Position numbers and translations under genes: made by a program. Below are positions 46,960 through 59,027 of a stretch of DNA of 64,000 nucleotides, piece after piece (within the stretch, counting starts at the first letter, position 1; the number at the start of each line of letters is the position of its first letter). The notes below the pieces were generated by a model. The model searched no databases and was not told the DNA's origin. It worked only from the letters and a program-made list of their open reading frames with translations. This DNA comes from Adenanthera pavonina (lineage: Eukaryota; Streptophyta; Magnoliopsida; Fabales; Fabaceae), in the NCBI GenBank assembly GCA_026686845.1, contig JAIVEN010000006.1:31046501-31110500 (forward strand). The letters are read 5' to 3'.

Positions 46960-47928
46960 TACATAAGCATAGGTATGAACCTAACCAAATAAAAGCTAAA
47001 TGTATTTAAAATCAAACCAAATTGATCAAAGTAACAATTAAATAGGTCTCATATTTTGTAAACTCAACATGTTCAATTATGTTTGAGAGAGAAGAACAAA
47101 TAAAAAAATAAAAAAAGTACTCCTACGATCCAAATCTTTTGGTAGTTTTAGAGTTTTGATTTTGTTTCAAATATTCTTTTATTATTTTAGACATTTGAAA
47201 AAAATTCTAACATAATAATTATATTTCTTAATCAATGTGATAAAATCTTAAATAACATTTAAAAGGAAACGGAGATAGTAATTAAATATATGTCATTAAT
47301 TTTTAGTCAAATTATTAAATAAGAGTATTTTAGTCAAATTTCTTGTAAAATTATACGTAAATCATAATAAATGGTTCCATGACATGAGTGGAAAAATCTT
47401 AAACTATAAAAGGACATGGGAGGGAGTATAATACTAGGGTGTGGGTGCGGTACACTCCATCTTCATCTTAGAGGTTGTCGGCCACTCTTCATTTTGTTTT
47501 TCTTTTTAAAAGACTATCATCGTGATCAGGTTTGTTTTGAAAAATTACTGATAGTCGTCCAAAAATTATCAAATATCCGTACAATTTTTTAAAATTATAA
47601 TCTCTCCCATTGTTGGATATGATAAAGTTATTTATGAGCCTTTGTGATAAATTGATTATTAATATATTAATAAAATGTCAAAATTTCCATAACTAAAGCG
47701 TGAGAAGATTCTTTACACTATAAACAGGACCGCGTGAAGCAAATAGGTGTTAACTTTATGGAGATTATTGTAATAATAGATTGGAACACAAAATATTCTA
47801 AACTAGTCTGATTCATTCCACTGTGGAAAATATGAATATGAACAGGTCATTATATATACACGATATCTAAAGCATTGAGACTTTAACTCGCTTTAAATTC
47901 AGATTAGATAGTTAGCACTAAATGCGTA
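46960..47928 (+). promoter_or_regulatory. Upstream region of ankyrin pseudogene C
   Basis: It is homologous to 11580-11888 and 13430-13617 upstream of gene A, without the two MULE-like insertions there and with a Stowaway MITE in addition. Conserved blocks include GTGTGGGTGCGGTACACT (47439-47456) and GGACCGCGTGAAGCA (47728-47742). A TATA-like TATATATACA lies at 47851-47860, about 70 bp before the ATG. Confidence 0.6.
47120..47426. mobile_element. Stowaway-type MITE in promoter of copy C
   Basis: It starts CTCCTACGATCCAAATCTTTT and ends AAAAGGACATGGGAGGGAG, with TA on both sides (47118-47119, 47427-47428). Length is 307 bp. The paralogous site upstream of gene A (11718-11719) has one TA and no element, which confirms the insertion and its TA duplication. 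Confidence 0.88.
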
Positions 47929-48227
47929 ATGGTTAGGAAAGAAAACATTGAACAAGAGAAAATGATCAAAGTTCTCTATGAAGCATCATACAAAGGGTGT
48001 GTTTCAACTTTAAACTCACTTATTCAGCAAGATCCTTTAATCTTGTATAGAATTAACTCACGAACTAGCTTCATGGAAACCCCCTTGCACATATCAGCTT
48101 CGCTTGGCCACCTTCAATTCACAAAAGCCATTCTTACTCACAAATCTAATCTTGTCCTTGAATTAGACTCCTTTCGAAGCACAGCCCTTTACTTGGCTTC
48201 TGCAGAAGGCCACGTTGACATTGTGAA

Positions 48228-50777
48228 TGTAACACCTTACACCAAAACACTTCATAACTTGACCAAATACTTAAAAAACCAATGAAATAGAGCCCAAACA
48301 TCTCATATTTACCTTCCAAAACATCAGAGTAGTGAAAAACGCCACAAAACACCTCAAGAAACTCCAGAGCAGCAAAAATAGGGTGCAGGGTGGTGGCCAC
48401 TATAATACCGCCGCGTCTCTGGTACTCTTGGATTCACTGGTGCCATGGCCTAGCTTCCTGGCGCCGCGACGCCCCCTTGTTGATGCTATATTAGCAAAAT
48501 TCAATTTTTGGGGTGAATTTCTGACATGCATAACTTTATGCTTCGACATCCGATTAACCTGATTCCAACTCCTACAAGCCAATCTTGTCTCAATCTAACC
48601 ATGGACACCAATTTCATTTTAATATATCACTGTATGGAGATTTTGGATACCTGACACTATTTTGGCTACTTTTTAACCAAAACTCATCACTAACAATCTC
48701 TAATTGCCACCAAAGGCAAATGGGCACTCAGGGACCGTTCACACAGGTCATAATCCACTTAACCAACTTATCCAAAGAGGTTTCATATCAAAAGAACCAC
48801 TCCTCTGAGATTTGACCCGCTTGAATCTCCAATTGACATAGTGGGCTATAGGCTTAAAACTCATATACTTGGCCTAAAACTTCCTTTGGGCTCACATACG
48901 CCACCGTATAGACTCTTTGACTCCCTAAACCAGACATGCATCACAATACATCATACACATCGCATGCAACACAAATTCACATCCATAATATACTAACATC
49001 ATCATTACAAACATCAAGATCCTCATATCCATTACAATCAAGCTATCCTACTTAGCACAACATACATAAACAATACAACCTACTACCACAACTTAGATAT
49101 TCCCATGTCCAAGACTCTACTAGCTTGTCTTCTTCGGACTAGTGCCAGAAATGTTAATTCATGAAAAAGGGGTGTGAGACAAAGTCTCAGTAACCAGAGA
49201 TAACCACACACACACACACACACATATATACATAACTCACACAATCTCATGAATGTAATATGAAATGGAATGCATGTCTCCCTTGCACACAGCTAGAACC
49301 ACGAGTTGTCGTCATTACAGGACATTTCGTATAGGTGATTCCCTTCCAATAGTCAGTGAAGACTGAATCCGAGACATCACCAAGTTCACCTCTCATTAGT
49401 GCACCCAGCCAAAGGTAACACTAATGTTTGGATCATGGTTTTCCTTCCCCTGGACCACCTCGAATTGGTGGTGATTTAAGAAAGGTGCAGTCTACTTCCT
49501 CTGGCTCTCCTGGCTATAAGAGAGGATTTAGCGATAGAGATCTCATCCTTATCCTCCCTTATCATATATCACATCATCATACCTCACATCATTGTATATC
49601 ATATCATCATCACCACCCAATTTACCATACATCTCACAATGTTATGTGGTGATGCTCATATCATATCATATAATCATCATCATCATCATGTATCTCAATG
49701 TTATACATACATCATGTCATGTCACATCATCATCATCATCATATATAACAATCATCCTCATCATAATCATTATCTACTACGTGTCTAGTCGTATGCATAC
49801 CATAACATATAGATAAACCATTCACACACACACACACACATATCAATATCATGGTATAAACGGAAACATGTATACACACACACATATATATCATAACATA
49901 CAATACAAACAATAATAACCCCCGGTTACCTCTAGTTGTTAATTTCTATATACATGCAATTCCACGAGCTTCGTAGGTTGTCCAACACACTCGTACCCCT
50001 TTCGGTCAACCAAATACCTCTACAATACCATAAAATCATCAATTCACATATAATACCACTTAACCAAACATCACAATTTGACTATATAGGCCTAACCCAA
50101 GGTTCCAACATCATTTCCATACACCATTTAGCTCCTAGAGACCATTCAAACTCTACTCAACCACACATATCTCAGATTCCATGCTCCTTTTAACAATTTC
50201 AACCTAGGGTTAAGCTTAAATCATGTATACTCCTTCTAAAACTCACACCCAAGCATTACAACCACCAAATCACACCTCATTAACCTCATTTCATCCATTT
50301 TAATTGGTGGATTTCTGCCAAAATTGAAAATCCCAATATATACCCAAAAAATCCCAACTCAAAATTGAAGAAAATGAAGAGTGAGGAGTAGAGATCACTT
50401 ACCTACAACTTAGCAAGCTTCCAGAGGCCGAAAAACACTCCAAAGGTCAGATCACATGAACCCTAGCAGAGCTTCTTCTTTCTCCCTTCGTTTTCCTTCA
50501 TCTGTTCATCCGAAATGTTTTTGGTTTACACTGATTTCTCGATTCCCGTTGTGGCTCTAGTTAGTTGGCTGCAGCGTAAATTCTCTCGGCTTGAAGATTT
50601 TCTAGAAATTGTAGCTCGCTCGCTACGGCAGCCTTGTCTTACGCCGTGGCGTGGAGCTTTTTTTTCTTCCACTTTGATTCTTTCCTCTGTCCTGATTCCT
50701 CCGGTTTTGCATACAACACCAAACACACTTAGTTAGCTAGGGACCAAGTTCGGGATAATGTAATAAGGGTTGCTACA
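48228..50777 (-). mobile_element. Solo gypsy LTR inside exon 1 of ankyrin copy C
   Basis: It begins TGTAACACC and ends GGGTTGCTACA on the + strand, flanked by the 5-bp duplication GTGAA (48223-48227 and 50778-50782). Gene A has GTGAA once at this site (ATTGTGAAGGAG). In its own sense (- strand) it starts TGTAGCAACCC, as does the LTR at 62171. Length is 2,550 bp, with no gag-pol. (CA)n tracts lie at 49203-49225 and about 49824-49840, and CATCAT-rich sequence at 49560-49770. Confidence 0.95.
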
Positions 50778-52353
50778 GTGAAGGAGTTGTTGCTAGCCTG
50801 TGAGCAGTCATGCTTGGTTTCTGACCAAGAAGGGAGAATTCCCTTTCACATAGCAGTTATAAAGAGGTAGACTAGAGGCTGTGATAGAGCTTATTAGAGT
50901 AAAGCCTGAGTCTTTAAGGATTCTTCATAAAGGGATGATTGTTTTTCACTTGACTGTGACATGCAACCACTTGGAGCTCCTCAAAGCTTTGGTGAATTCA
51001 TACATTGATACCTGTGATGAGCTATTCAATTTGGGAGACTTGGATGGCAGATTCTTCACTTGGCTATCATGTTGAAACAAGTTGAGGTACTTTTTCTCTT
51101 TCTTTTTTTTCTGAATGATCATGTTATTCCTGCACTAGTAGCTAACTAGAGTGCTTATGAGATCCATCCAAACTCAAAGAAGTTCACTTCTTCATTGAAG
51201 TTTAAAAATAGGGATAAATATGATCGTCTTCCTTGGTGTTTTTTTATCCTTAAATTTTTCTAATCAATCATTTATATTTGATATTGGCTTAACAATTAAT
51301 TTTCCCCCAGAAACCATTCACGCCTTGAGAATTGATTGGTATCTTTCACTAAAGTAATATTAAGAAGTGAAATATTTTTACATATCTTTTATTTTTTTTA
51401 TTTCCACCATAATTTTGTCAAACTTGCAAGTTGATGTTGTCACCCATAAGAAATGAATCTATATTCTCTGTTGCTATTTTCCATCAATAGATCCAGATTG
51501 TCCATATTATTTTATAAAAATTCATTAGTTAAGAGATTATTTTTATTTTGTATTTTTCATTTTTTTAATGTTAAAATAAATAGAAAAATATTAAAATAAT
51601 TATTCAAAACATCTTGACCATCTAGATTAAGTCTAGACATCCTAGATTTGCTTGTGAAATAGCATCATGTAGTAGGCTTCCCCTGCCCTTCTGCGGAACA
51701 AAACTCAGCTTGACCAGCAGCTAAGTTCATGATTTTGAATAGTGCAACTTCTTTTAAATTTTATTATATATAGGTAGAAATAAACCCATTCTCATGAGCT
51801 TGCATTACAAATCTATCTAATTCTTTGAGTCTATATGAATTCGCGAGTTTAACAATCTTAGTTGCAAATACATGTATTGCAAATTTAATCAGATATAACA
51901 TTTAACTTAGACAGTAGGAATATTGCAATAGGGTGCATAAATGTAGGGCTGAATTGCAAAATTTAATTTTTGGGGAGAAATTAAAAGTAGGGACAAAGAT
52001 TATGGTAGGAAGGTAAAATTTTAATTTTAAGCATGCTTTTAAAATTAATCCAATGCTCTTTTAGCTGTTATATACAGCAAAATTAAAATTCTAGATTATC
52101 CTAAGGGCCTCTTCGTTTTCCTTTTCCTTTTACTTTTTTGAGCAATTCCATGGGCCTCTTCGTTTCAATATGTTTCTTGTAAGTTGTAACATTCTACTTC
52201 ACGTGCATTTATTGTTTTAGACTGTACGGTACCTCGTGTCAATTCCTAAAGTAGGAGAGGCGTCAAACATGAAGAATGACTTGGGGTTTACACCCACTGA
52301 CATTCTTCATCGAATTCCGAAGGACTTAAAAGATTATTGAAATACAAGACATA

Positions 52354-53118
52354 TTGATGAACCCTAGCTTGATGAAAAATGAAAAGAAAGAAACAGACAT
52401 TCCACGGGCACCAACAACTACTGATGATGTTGTTGTTAAGGAACCAGTACTGAGACCTCCGAAGAAGTGTTGGAGAAAAATGTTAAAGTGTATGGGAAAG
52501 TGGTTCAAGCATAATGACGATTGGTTGGAAGAGATGAGAGGGACTTTGAGTCTTGTGGCAACTGTCATCTCCACTATGACCTTTCAAGCTGTAATCAACC
52601 CTCCAGGCAGCTTCATTCAACAAGGTATATCTAATTCAAACAGTACCACTTCCAATAGTGACAATGGTAACTCTACAGGACCCTTGGATTGCATGAATAT
52701 AACAGGTCCTGTGGAATCCATACCTGCTAATATGTATCCAGATGATTTTCTCATCTTCATAACTTGCAATACGATAGCTTTCATTGCGTCTCTTGGAGTT
52801 GCCCTTTTACTGGTCAGTGGACTACCTCTGAAAAATAGAGTTGTGATATGGTTGTTATCTATGGGCATGTGTATCACTCTCACATCGTTAGTGTTAGCCT
52901 ACTTTACTGCCTTCACCATGATAACCCCGGACAAAGTTTGGGATTCAACTAATCAAGTGTTCGGCATAGCCCGTTGGACTTGGGAGGGGCTGCTTGCACT
53001 AGTTGGTGTGCGCATCTTTTTGACCTTTGTTATTTGGCTGGTGAAGAAATGCATGATAATGGTAAAAAATACTGGAGGTCTGAGGAACAGAAATGGAAAT
53101 GGCTGTTGCTTGATATGA
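52354..53118 (+). CDS. Open PGG-domain frame of copy C
   Basis: This 254-aa frame has a possible start MMNPSLMKNEKKETD, then DWLEEMRGTLSLVATVISTM, NPPGSFIQQGIS, a loop with NST sequons, and three further membrane segments, ending NRNGNGCCLI like gene A's NRNGNGCFFI. It is the only long open part of the pseudogene. Whether any transcript carries it is unknown. It might be a relic or a truncated membrane protein without ankyrin repeats. Confidence 0.5.
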   Translation: MMNPSLMKNEKKETDIPRAPTTTDDVVVKEPVLRPPKKCWRKMLKCMGKWFKHNDDWLEEMRGTLSLVATVISTMTFQAVINPPGSFIQQGISNSNSTTSNSDNGNSTGPLDCMNITGPVESIPANMYPDDFLIFITCNTIAFIASLGVALLLVSGLPLKNRVVIWLLSMGMCITLTSLVLAYFTAFTMITPDKVWDSTNQVFGIARWTWEGLLALVGVRIFLTFVIWLVKKCMIMVKNTGGLRNRNGNGCCLI

Positions 53119-53480
53119 TCGGAGATTAAAAAAAAAAAAATGAAATCTATGTTTGTATAATCATGTACTGTAAGATGAGATCATATATATTTGAGACTTG
53201 ATTGTGTTTATTTTTACTTTTTATCTCCTTCTGAATCATTATATGCATTCAGTTTTTAACTCATTCAATATGCTTATGGTCTTTTTTCTTTGGTTACCAA
53301 TTAATTCGAATCAGAAAGGATTTTAACCAAACAACCAAATTTTGATTGTTCATCAAAATCCAACACTCCATGTTATGAAACGTTCTCGTTCAATTTCCCG
53401 CATTTGCTGAAACCGTCCATTTCACCAATGATTAGGATAAAGCCACATGTCATCCATCATATGATACGATGAAATTCTTT
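53119..53480 (+). other. 3' flank of ankyrin copy C, shared with gene A
   Basis: It matches 24200-24910 with gaps, for example ACATTCC-independent blocks GAAATC...TAATCATGTACT and AAAGCCACATGTCATCCATCATATGATACGAT. Homology fades after about 53500. Confidence 0.65.
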
Positions 53481-54484
53481 ACCTTTTCTCCAATTGCTCA
53501 CCATCATCTTCCTTCTATACAACTTTCATCTTCTTCATCACATAGTAAATGTGGGAGTATAATACAATACTTTATGAGGGACATGTGAAGGTAGTATTGG
53601 GGATCATCAATTTCATCTTAGAAGATGTCCATTTTGCCGAGTCATACCCATTTTTGATTCCTTTGTCCTACAACAAATTATAACCGCACAAGTTTCGATC
53701 ATTGATTACTGGTTAAGAGGGTCTCTTAAAAATTATTTCAAAAGTGTTATTTGACCCTCTATACTAGATAATAATGGAATCCGACCCGCCTCACCATTGC
53801 TTAGTTGTAAAAGAAGATAAGCCCATTCACTCACTGAGCATAATCTTCATTAGGGTAAGAAAATTTATAGACAACCTTACTCAAATAGAAATAATCGAGA
53901 CCCAATATGATTTTTATAAATGAATTGATATATCCATTAAGTTCTGTTCTCATTGATAACACAAATTTTTAATCATTTTTACCCCATATACTTAGTTTTA
54001 CATCAACTAATTTTGGCTAATGGGATAGATTTTAAATGATCTTATCTTCAACCAATTTTGGAATTAATTGATTACATAAGTGATCTTTGTGTTTAAATTG
54101 TGAATATTATACTTTCGCATCTTGAGGATTGACTAAATCCATTGTATTTTTCACAAATTTTTGGAGGTTGATTGAAGATCAATGGTGGAGAATTTTTGAA
54201 CAAAATTTTTGGGCTTATTTGGAGCTATTTCTTGGATATTTTCATTATATCATTTTCATTTTAATAGTTTGTAACAGAACTTTTGTAAATATTTAATTTT
54301 GAGAAATATTTTTAGGGGGTAGTTTTGTCTTTTACTATTAAAAAATGGCTCTAAGCGGTATAGGCCGTGGCTGGAAGTGAAAAGGAAAATAGGAAATAGA
54401 AGGGAGGTCAGTTATGAAAAAAGAACAAGGGGCATCGGTTTTCTCTCTTCATAAGCTATTATCATAGCATGGTTCTCTCTAATT
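53481..54484. other. Intergenic DNA, nothing recognised
   Basis: No domain ORF and no clear repeat ends. Confidence 0.4.
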
Positions 54485-56209
54485 ATATAGACACCAATTT
54501 CATTTAAATCTATCTCCGTATAGGGATTTTCGACACTCCATACCTTTTTGGCCAAAACTCGAACCTTAAGTGCTCCAATTTCCACCCAAGGCAATTTGGC
54601 CACTGTGGACAATCCATACAAGTCCCATTTGGCTCAACCAACTTATCCAGGAATGTTTCATCTCAAAGAAAGCACTCCTTTGAGATTTGACCCCCTTGAT
54701 AAATTCACATAATAGGATATATGCCCAAAACTTACTTATATGGCCCAAAATCCGCTTTTGGTTCACACACATGGCCAATTCGGCTCACTGACATGTGTTC
54801 CAATAATAATGACCTATACCGTGGTCCACATCATCAGCTCCTTCCCTTAGACCACCGCAAATTGGTGGTGATTTAGGGAAGGTGCAGTTCACTACCGCCT
54901 GGCTCTCCTGGCTATAAGAGAAGATTTAGTGATAGAGATCCCTTTCTTATGTCACCATATCATATCTCATCATATCATATCATATCATATCATATCATAT
55001 CATATATCATCATTGCCACTTGATCTACCTTCTCTCACAATATTCATGTAGTGGTGATGTTTGTGTCATATCACTATACAATCATTATCATTATCATGTT
55101 TCTCAATGTCATGCTATGAAATTATGTAATGTCATGCTATCATTTGCAATCATCATCATATTTATCATCATATCCTACAACGTCTAGCCATGTGCATATC
55201 ACGACATATAGAAAAACCATTCACACACATAACAATATCATGGTATAAATGGAAACATGCATATATACACACATATATATTAGCATATAATACACACAAT
55301 ACAAACACTTGATTACTTGAAGTTGCCGGCACCACACACAGAGACTAAATCCACAGTCTTAAATTGAATACGAGCCAAGTCACCTCCCATTATCCAGTTA
55401 ACACTATAATATCACAATATCTCTAATTAACATAAAACACATAATGATCTCTAACTCATAATTTCATCATCCAAGCTAGCCCATAATTCCAAAGACATAA
55501 TTACATACTAATGGCCTCTTATTAGTCATCCATATCATAATCATCCTTATATATCTCAAATTCCCAACTACCTCAACTAAAATCAACATAGGGTTTACTT
55601 AAACTCATCACAATCCAACCAAAACTTTTATCCAAGCTTCAATAACACTAAATCACCCTCCAATAATCCTTTTATACACATTTCAATCCATGGGAATCAA
55701 CCAAAAATGGACTCCCATGCATACCCATGAAAATCAACTCAAAAATGGAAGAAAGAAATGGAGAGAAAGGGCATAGATTCACATACTAACTAAGATTGAA
55801 TCTTCTAGAGTCCAAAAATCATCTTCCCAGGTTGGATTTCTTGTGCCCTAACTGAGCTTTCTGGATTTCTTGTGCCCTAACTGAGCTTTCTCATTTCTCC
55901 CTCGGTTTTTTCTTCCATGTTCAATTGAAATGGCTTTTGATTTATAGAATTTTGGATTTGGTGCTGTAGCGGGAGGTTAGTTCATTGCGGCGTTAAGCCC
56001 TTTTATCTGAAAATATGATTTAATCTCTATCTCACTTGCCATGGCACTCCTGTTTCAGGTTACTGCATGGGAGATTCTGTTCCTATTTCTTCCAATTTCC
56101 TTTCTTGTCTTTCCTCCGGTCCTGGTTCCTCCAGTCCTACACATATCATCAAGTATACTTTTCGTTAGTTTAAGACTGAATCTAGGATAGTATATTTATG
56201 ATTGTTACA
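54485..56209 (-). repeat. Partial 3' LTR of the minus-strand gypsy element
   Basis: It ends GATTGTTACA at 56209 (TGTAACAATC in element sense) and contains blocks shared with the solo LTRs, such as GACACCAATTTCAT and ATTGGTGGTGATTTAGG. It has a (CATAT)n run at about 54959-55005 and a direct duplication of GGATTTCTTGTGCCC plus 13 bp (55834-55889). Confidence 0.75.
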
Positions 56210-56240
56210 TTTTCCCTTCCTTAAAAGAAATTTCGTCCTC
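56210..56240 (-). other. Gypsy polypurine tract and 3' internal end
   Basis: On the - strand the bases before the LTR include CGAGGACGAAATTTC and TTTTAAGGAAGGGAAAA, the usual end of the internal region of plant gypsy elements of this type. The plus-strand copy at 62132-62170 has the same pattern. Confidence 0.8.
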
Positions 56241-58299
56241 GAAATTTAGAAACACTAACCTCGACCATGAACAAACATACTCCTTCCACATTAATCCTTC
56301 CACTTTTGAGTAACTTTTCTCGATTTCTTCTTTCTATAATGCCTATTGTGAACGAGCTACTCTCTCTTCTACTTTACTTAACATTCACAATTCCATGTGG
56401 CTTACACCTAATAATCAACCATATTGTCCAACCTTCTTTATATTCCTAGATGTATGATAGGTCAAATAAACATCATGTTGATAATTTCTTCAGCCTAAAA
56501 CAAACATCTCGCACAATTGTTTAGTAAAAAATTCTAGGGCATAAAGTCATTTTCCCTTAACTTCTGAATTTCTCCTTTACTTATCCACATAATCACTTGT
56601 CTCCTCAATGACTAATCGCTTCTAACCATTTCTCTTAGGATTCGAATTACATCAACCATAAATCTACACTGATGAAGTTCCATTAATCAAGCACCACCGA
56701 TTTCCATTACTTATCCTACTCACTTTATAACATCCAAAATTCACTCCTTATTACTACATTAGGAGATAAACCTCATTTCCTTAAAGCTCCTTCACAATAC
56801 CAACTACTTGTCCATGTCTCCCCGTAAGATATAATCTCTTCCTATGTAAACTCCTTACATACCAATCCTCTCTAGTGATCATTGTTAACCAAACTTCCTC
56901 CTTACTCTATCCGCATGTTCCTTTCCAGTTGACAACCTTCTTCTTCCATACCATTAGCCATAAGATTTCCTTATGCCATGACAACCAAGAATAACAATTC
57001 AACCATTCTGAATTCTTACTACCACTTATTCTACTATATGAATTACTACATTCACAACTTCCTCTTCAACCGACAGCTCTCTCTCTCTCTCTCTCCCCAT
57101 ATTACTAAAGTCGAGATTTGTCAAGTAGATAATCACCTCGATTGACAATTCAATCAAGTAAACTTAATGTCGCCATTTCTCTCCCTACACGAATTAGTTA
57201 TTATTCAAAATTTTACATCATTACCTCTCAATCTCCATATCACCATCTCTTTAGCATCAATTTGTATGTCAATATTGAGCCTTCTTTAACTTACTAGTAT
57301 ACACTTGATTAACCACATTTACCGCATCTTATGGAATCCATTAACTACACCTTTGGCATTAACCAATCTAAATCCGTCATCAGGCATTTAGAAGGTTATT
57401 CCTATTGCACTGTATATGTGAACATACTATATAAAAACTCTTTATCCTCCACTTCTCAACCAAATAGTACTACCGAAGGCATAGGCAAAACCATCATATC
57501 TTTGAAGTCCACAAAATTACCATAGCCTTATTATCATCAAAACAACTTCTTCAGTGACCGAACTATGTTTCCTTATAGGAAAACCACTTTTCCAAATAAT
57601 TCCAGGATCTCACAGAACATCCGTACCAACAAGTCAATCATTAATTACTTATATACCTTAGAAAAGTCCTTCCAGTTCTCTTTTTATCTTTAACATTATA
57701 TACTTATTTCCACTCAAATATATCCTTTTGTTTTATGCCATTCTTTCCCACATGCTTCTTATTTATACTATACTTCTCCAACGATATCGATTATGGGTAG
57801 ACTTGTTCAATCTTGAGGGTTTATAACTTTTCTAATATCCTATCCATATACTTCTTTGGTTTGCTTCCGTTGTACACTCTGATTCCTCTATTCTTACACA
57901 TAGGGTTATACGATGCACTCATATCACCCATGAATATTGCCGTCCAACCTTTGTCCTACCATTTTAATTTCATTTCCACTATAGGCCCTTCACTCTAACT
58001 ATAAACTCTTGCTAGTTAACCTTTTCTCCAATATCATTGCGTCTAACTTTGTATCCAATGAATGTATTGGATTCTCTCACAGTCCTTTCACTACTTCGAA
58101 ATACCTCAATATTCCACCTTCAAGGTTTACTCGTCATTTCCATACTCCGTCCCTGCAATGCCTACCACTTTATATTACTCAACAACTTATCCTTATCTCC
58201 TATAACTAGGGCTATTCCACTCCCTTGCTAGTTTCCTCCTAGGGATCCCAGATGGAAAAAGCATAGATCATTGAGCTTCTCTTCTCTTTCATTGTCTCC

Positions 58300-58630
58300 C
58301 GCATTTGCCAGGATTGAACACGAACTTTTATACACTAGTAATCCAAGGATGTATACTTCGTAACCGGTAACTACTTTTTGATTTCTAAGCAAGCTCCTAT
58401 AGCCTCAGCACTTGGTAAGACTCGCCTCCTCAACTGTTTAGCCTCTTTTTCCAACTTGAACACTACCAATTGCACCTTTTATTCAGAGGTGTAATCTATA
58501 ATACCAATATGATTTCCAATTAGTCCACCCATTCTTTAGCCACCGTAGGATTCATTTTACCTTCAAAAGTTGTTGGATTAAACTTTCAAAAGTCTTTCAG
58601 TTGAAAGAAGATACCTCTTCTTCTAACCCT
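58300..58630 (-). pseudogene. Gypsy gag remnant
   Basis: Translating the - strand gives FNPTTFEGKMNPTVAKEWVD with a stop, LEIILVL, and after a frame change FKLEKEAK, the pattern of the retrotransposon gag domain (P..F.G..DP..A..W....E). It is full of stops and frame changes. The rest of 56240-59027 shows no clear domain to my reading. Confidence 0.55.
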
Positions 58631-59027
58631 TAGGGCCTTCTTTGGCTCTATCACATCTTTATCTTCTCTATTATTCAAATCTAGATACACACCCACTTCC
58701 TTATTCATACTACCTTGTCCTTGTTGAGTTAACTACTCTAGTATTCACATTCACACACATGCTTTTGATTTCTATTCAATGTTTTCCCTTAATCGTTAAC
58801 TCGGTCATTCAACATAGCCAATATCTCGTACATCCCTCCTACGAGATTATTATTACTTGCTTATTGCCTAGTAAAAATCTTTCTCCTATACACTAGTAGT
58901 AACATATTCAATTATATGACTTTGGACTAGTATTACAACGAGAATATACAAGTTTATGTAATTCAAAATGTGCCAAGTACTATAACAAGCAGAAACAAAT
59001 GGCCTGAACCATTGTACTGATGCAAAA

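Larger units (their letters stand above)
47929..53118 (+). pseudogene. Ankyrin/PGG gene copy C, disrupted
   Basis: Exon 1 is 47929-48227 plus 50783-51086, separated by a 2,550-bp solo LTR. Exon 2 is 52221-53118 after an intron with GT-AG borders. The N terminus (MVRKENIEQEKMIKVLYEASYKG) and ankyrin repeats match gene A closely. Besides the LTR there is a one-base insertion near 50863 (ATAAAGAGG versus ATAAGAGG), a small frameshifting deletion near 51049, and a one-base insertion near 52329 in exon 2. From 52354 the frame stays open for 254 aa to the stop, covering the entire PGG domain and four membrane segments. The intron is 1,134 bp, against 709 bp in gene A, because of an extra block at about 51430-51860. 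Confidence 0.9.

Noticed and set aside
57070..57096. (CT)n run as a regulatory element
   Set aside because: A simple microsatellite in degraded retroelement DNA, with no nearby gene.
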